From: CAZTZY01 sp964617765
GTDB lineage: Bacteria; Pseudomonadota; Gammaproteobacteria; Pseudomonadales; DT-91
DNA: 25,028 bases
Assembly: GCA_964617765.1 (NCBI GenBank)
Contig: CAZTZY010000041.1
Span: 1-25,028, forward strand
Direction of reading: 5' to 3'
The position numbers were made by a program, and so were the translations under genes. Position 1 is the first letter of the stretch. Every line of letters starts with the position of its first letter. This document shows, piece by piece, positions 16,797-22,800 of this stretch. The notes under the pieces were generated by a model. It saw nothing but the letters and a program-made list of their open reading frames with translations, ran no database searches and had not been told where the DNA came from.

Positions 16797-16825
16797 TTTA
16801 CTGTCTAAGCTACTACTACTACTAT
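16797..16825 (+). promoter_or_regulatory. Predicted promoter of the giant lipoprotein gene with a CTA repeat in its spacer
   Basis: TTTACT (16797-16802) and TACTAT (16820-16825) are exactly 17 bp apart, each matching four of six consensus bases. Five CTA units (16810-16824) occupy most of the spacer and run into the -10 box. A start would fall near 16832, giving a leader of about 37 nt with the AGAGGA ribosome site. Gain or loss of one unit would change the spacer or shift the -10. Confidence 0.45.
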
Positions 16826-16868
16826 CAAAAGTATTACTTTTTATTTTGGAATTCGTAGAGGAATTCGC

Positions 16869-19800
16869 ATGAAGCCGTATTCGTTATTGCTCTTGAGCAG
16901 CGTCATTTTGTTAACCGCCTGTGGGCAGGATGTAACAGACAATCCTCCGTCTGCAAAAGACACGAAAGGCCCTATTTTAACTGAAATTATACCCGTTCAG
17001 AATCCAACAGCAGATGTCACCCCCGAGTATGTCTATAAAAGTAGCGAATCCGGTACTTTGGCAGTTTCTGGTAGTTGTTCTTCTACTATTGTTAAGGTCA
17101 AGGCAGGTCTTAATTTAATCCGTTTCTCCCAGTTGCCTTTGGGAACTTACAGTGATTGTCAGTTAACGGTTACGGATAGATCGGGAAATTTATCGAATGT
17201 TTTAAATGTATCTTCTTTCAGAGTTGCCGATATAACCGATGTGGGTATTGGCGGTGGTGGCGGCGGTGGATCTGATCTCACGCCTCCAACCTTGATCGAA
17301 ATTACCCCGATTCCGGCTTTGGGCAATAACACAAGGCCAACCTATCAGTTTGGATCCTCCGAGGCCGGCACCATTTTTTATGCGGGAGGTTGTTCGGCGC
17401 CAACTGAAAAAGCGGTTTTTGGTATCAATACAGTCAGGTTTGATGAATTGCGATCAATTACGTATAGCGGTTGTACCATTCGTGTGCGTGATGCTGCCGG
17501 TAATATGTCGTCTCCATTGGCAGTCTCTACATTTACAGTTGATGCGATTGCTCCGGTATTAAGAACGGTTGTCAGGGTGCCGCCTCTTACTGGCAATACT
17601 ACACCCAATTTCACTTTTAGCAGTTCAGAGGCAGGTACTATTGGATATACCGGCGATTGTTCTTCCGGCACAACCAATGCTGTCGTAGGAAATAACACAA
17701 TCACTTTCAATACGCTGGCAGAGGGTGCACATACCAATTGCCGTATTACAGTCACAGATGCTGTTAACAATCGATCTGAAATGTTAGATGTTGATGAATT
17801 CCGTGTCGATCTTACCCCTCCGCTTTTAAGAGTGGTTACGCAGGTAGAAGTGAATAGCAATGATCCTACTCCGCGTTTTACCTATGTCACTAATGAATCA
17901 GGAACATTGGGATATATAGGTGCATGTAGTTCGTCGGATACCTTTGCCGGTGATGGAGAGAACTTTGTCGATTTTAATTTAAGCCCGTCCCCTGCTTCTG
18001 GTGCGGTAAGTTTATATACTGGTTGTGCATTGACAGTGACCGACGTCGCAGGCAATACATCTTTACCGTTAGTGGTGAATGATTTCCAGGTAGATTTACA
18101 GGCCCCGACATTAACTGAAGTGACGCGCATAGGTACTAACCCGCTCTATGGCAGTACAGATACCACGCCTGATTATACCTTTAATACTGATGAGGCAGGG
18201 GAGCTGGTTTATATTGCGGGATGTACTGCATCGAGGTTAATGGCAGACGTTGGCAATAATACGATTACATTTGATGAGTTTACTCAAGGTAACCATAGTA
18301 ATTGTATTATTCGGATACGTGATGCGGCGGGTAATTTATCATCGCCTCTAACGGTATCGCCATTTACTATCGATTCAATTCCTCCTGTATTGGCCCAAAT
18401 TACTCCTGTTCCTCTCATTACCGGTGATAATACCCCTGCATATAGCTTTAATAGTACGGAGGCTGGAACGATTAGTTATATTGGAGATTGTTCGTCAGTG
18501 ACATCTGCGGTAGCGGGCAATAACACCATCGATTTTTCAACGCTTGCAGATGGTGTGCATGGCAATTGCAAACTTCGGGTGACTGACGGTTTGGGTAATA
18601 TTTCTGATGTTCTGGATGTGAGAGAGTTTACAGTAGACACCACATCACCTGTACTGACAGTTGTACAACTGGTATCAACCCCAACTAATGACACTACGCC
18701 GCAATACAGGTTTAATTCGAATGAAGTTGGCACCATTGCTTATTCCGGTAATTGCAGTTCCTCCGATATAACGGCTAGTGATGGAGAAAACTGGATAGAT
18801 TTCACGCTGGCGCCAGCGCCAGTCGCATCGGCTGATACACCTTATACTGGTTGCTCATTAACGGTGACTGATGCGGCAGGCAATATATCAGTGCCGTTAG
18901 TCGTGAATGATTTTACTGTGGATTTACTGTTGCCGGTAGTGACTGAAGTTACGCGTATAGGCACTAATCCATTATATGGCAGTGTGGATACAACACCGGA
19001 TTACACGTTCAATACTGATGAGGCTGGAACCATAGTTTATGCGGGTTCGTGTTCATCAACTATTGTAGATGCGGCAGCTCTTAATAATACAGTGACATTC
19101 AATGAATTGAGCCAGGGTGTTCACAGCGATTGTTCTATCAGGGTTCGTGATGCAGCCGGTAATACATCTTTACCATTAACAATATCGCCTTTTACCATTG
19201 ACTCCATTTCGCCGGTTCTTGTTGAAGTCGGTCCTGTTCCTGTAGTCACTGGAGATAATACCCCGACCTATACTTTCAATAGTACTGAAGCTGGTAGTAT
19301 CACTTATTTTGGCGATTGTTCGTCAACTATCCCGGCAGTTGCTGGAAATAATGCAGTTGATTTTGCAGTCCTTGCAGACGGTATGCACAATAATTGTAAG
19401 CTGCAGGTTACTGATCCATTAGGCAATGTGTCAGATATCCTGACAGTGAAGGATTTTACGGTAGATACAACTGCGCCATTGCTGAGCGTAGTGCAATTGG
19501 TATCGAGCCCTACTAACGATACTACGCCGCAATTCCGGTTCGGCTCTAATGAAGTGGGTGTGATTAATTATTCGGGTAATTGCAGTTCTTCGGATGCAAC
19601 AGCCAGTGATGGTGAGAACTGGATAGATTTTACTCTGGCTCCAGCTCCAGTAGCTTCTGCAGATACACCTTATACAGGTTGTTCATTAACGGTGACGGAT
19701 GCGGCGGGCAATATTTCTGTGCCGTTAGTTGTGAACGATTTTACTGTGGATTTGTTGTTGCCCGTGTTATCAGAAGTGACGCGTATCGGCACCAATCCGC

Positions 19801-22800
19801 TTTATGGCAGTGTAGATACTACTCCAGATTACACGTTTGATACTGATGAGGCTGGTGCCATCGTTTATGGTGGGTCATGTTCTTCTGCAAGTGATAAAGC
19901 AACGTTGTTGAATAATACGGTCACCTTTAATGAGTTAAGCCAAGGTCTCCACGCTGATTGCACTATCCAGATTCGCGATGCAGCCGGTAATTTATCGTTA
20001 CCACTGACAGTTTCGCCGTTTACTATCGATTCTATTTCTCCAGTATTGGTTGAAGTTGGTCCAGTGCCTGTAATTACCGGAGATAATACGCCGACTTACA
20101 CGTTTAGCAGTACTGAGCCAGGAACAATTAGTTATCAGGGAGATTGCTCTGCAGGATCTGTTGGGGTTGCCGGAAATAATTCGGTTGACTTCGCTGCATT
20201 GAGTGATGGTATACACAGTAATTGTAAGTTGACTGTTACCGATGCTCTTGGAAATGTCTCAGATATTCTGAGTGTGAAGGGCTTTTCTGTAGATACTACA
20301 GCACCCGTAATTTCTGTTCTCGAGTTAGTGGCTAATCCAGGCAATGATACTACGCCGCAATATAAATTTAACTCGAATGAAGTCGGCGTTATCAGTTATT
20401 CGGGTAATTGTAGCTCTTCTGATGTGACAGCCAGTGATGGTGAAAACTGGATAGATTTTACTCTAACACCAGCGCCAGTTGCATCAGCAGAAACTCCTTA
20501 TACCGGTTGTTCATTAACAGTAACAGATGCGGCGGGTAATACCTCTGCATCTTTAATGGTGAATGATTTTACCATTGATTTGTTGTTGCCGGTGTTGTCG
20601 GAAGTAACGCGTATAGGTGTCAATCCATTTTACGGCAGTACAGATACCACGCCTGATTACACGTTTGATACTGATGAGGCAGGCGCCATTCTATATAGTG
20701 GATCTTGCTCATCATCCAGTTCAGTAGCAGTTTCAGGTAATAATACCATCACATTTAATGATTTGCGTTCCGGCTCTTACGGTGATTGTAGCGTTCGGGT
20801 TCGCGATGCTGCCGGCAATATATCTTCAGCGTTAGCGGTATCTGCATTTACCATTGATTCACTGGCGCCCGTATTGAGACAAGTAACACCTATACCTGTC
20901 ATCATCAGTGATAATACCCCGGACTATACCTTCAGCAGCACGGAGGCTGGAACCCTGACTTACGCGGGTGACTGTTCTTCTGGTGTTTCAACTGCGGTAA
21001 TAGGTAATAATTCAATTACCTTTAATGCTCTTGTTGATGGTTCCCACGGCAATTGCAAAATTCGTTTAACGGATGCTTTAGGCAATGTATCTGATTTTCT
21101 GGATGTGAAGGAATTTACTGTGGATACCACAGCCCCGGTATTAAGAGTAATGGCTGCAGTGATGAGCCCTACCAATGATGATACACCGCGTTATACATTT
21201 AACTCCAATGAGCCGGGCGTTATTACCTATTCCGGTGCCTGTAGCTCGGTGGATTTGTTTGCAAACGATGGTGAGAATGGGGTCGATTTTAATACCTTGT
21301 TCCCGGCTACTTATACTGATTGCGGCTTGACGGTTACTGATACGGCAGGTAATACCTCACTTGTATTGGATGTGAATGATTTTACCATTGAGCAGACAGC
21401 ACCCGTTGTTACCGAGGTGACGCGCATCGGCACTAATCCTTTGTATGGAAGCACAGATACTTCCCCTGACTATACCTTTAATACCGATGAGGCAGGGACC
21501 ATTATTTATGGTGGTTCATGTTCATCATCAGTTTCAGTTGCTGTTGCCGGTAATAATACAGTGACATTTAATGATTTAAGACCAGCTGTATATAGTGATT
21601 GTACTATTCGAGTACGAGATACTGCGGGCAATATATCGTCTGCGTTAGCAGTGTCTGTATTTACTATTGATTCTTTGGTGCCAGTATTAAGACAGGTGAC
21701 ATTGATAGCATCGGTAACAAGTGATAATACACCCGACTACACTTTCAATAGTTCAGAGGCTGGTACAATTACCTACGCAGGAGATTGTTCATCGATAACA
21801 ACTGTGGCTGCAGCTGGCGATAATGCCATTACGTTCAATGCACTGGCTGATGGTGCTCATGGTAACTGTAAAATTCGTGTTACTGATGCATTAGGAAATA
21901 TCTCTGATTTCCTTGATGTCAGGGATTTTACCGTCGATACCACTGTGCCGGTATTAAGAGTAATGGTGCCGGTGACAGACCCAACGAACGATGATACGCC
22001 GCGTTTTACATTTAATACCAATGAATCAGGCGTAATTACCTATTCGGGTTCATGCAGCTCGGTGGATGTGTTTGCAAATGATGGGGAGAATTGGGTAGAT
22101 TTCAATACCTTGTTCCCGGCTACCTATACTGATTGTGGTGTGACTGTGACTGATGCTGCAGGCAACACCTCTTCAGTACTTGATGTGAATGACTTTACCA
22201 TTGAACAGACTCCGCCAGTTGTGTCTGAAATCACACCTATCGGCAGCAGTAATGATGCATCGCCAGATTATACTTTCAATACGACTGAGCCTGGCTCGAT
22301 CGTATATGGAGGCTCATGTTCATCTGCTACTTCTAATGCCGTTTTAGGAAATAACACCATTACCCTGAATGAGCTGCGCTCTGGTGCATACAGTAATTGT
22401 ACGGTTAGCGTTCGTGATGTGGCGGGCAATATATCGTCAGCATTGGTAATATCACCGTTCACTATTGATACGTTGATACCTGTCTTAAGGCAAGTGTCAC
22501 CTGTTGCTGTAATAACCGGAGATAATACTCCTGACTATACATTCAATAGCACCGAAGCTGGCACTATTACATATGTGGGTGATTGTTCATCAGTAACGTC
22601 ATCTGCTACGGCAGGAGATAACACCATTACATTTAATGTATTGGCCGATAAGTCACATGCTAATTGTCGTATCCGGGTAACTGATGCTGATGGTAATGCA
22701 TCTGACTTCCTGGATGTGAAAGAATTCACCGTCGATACGACTGCACCCTTATTGCGCGTGGTAGTGCCGGTAACGACACCAACGAATGATGATACGCCGC

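Larger units (their letters stand above)
16524..16868. other. 345-bp AT-rich intergenic region upstream of the giant lipoprotein gene
   Basis: There is no convincing gene. A 29-codon frame at 16624-16713 lacks a ribosome site. The stretch contains a nested pair of inverted repeats (16710-16761), a probable promoter whose spacer contains a CTA repeat (16797-16825), and the ribosome site AGAGGA about 6-8 nt before the ATG at 16869. No terminator for the DUF1820 gene and no RNA gene is recognised in the first 180 bp. Confidence 0.6.
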
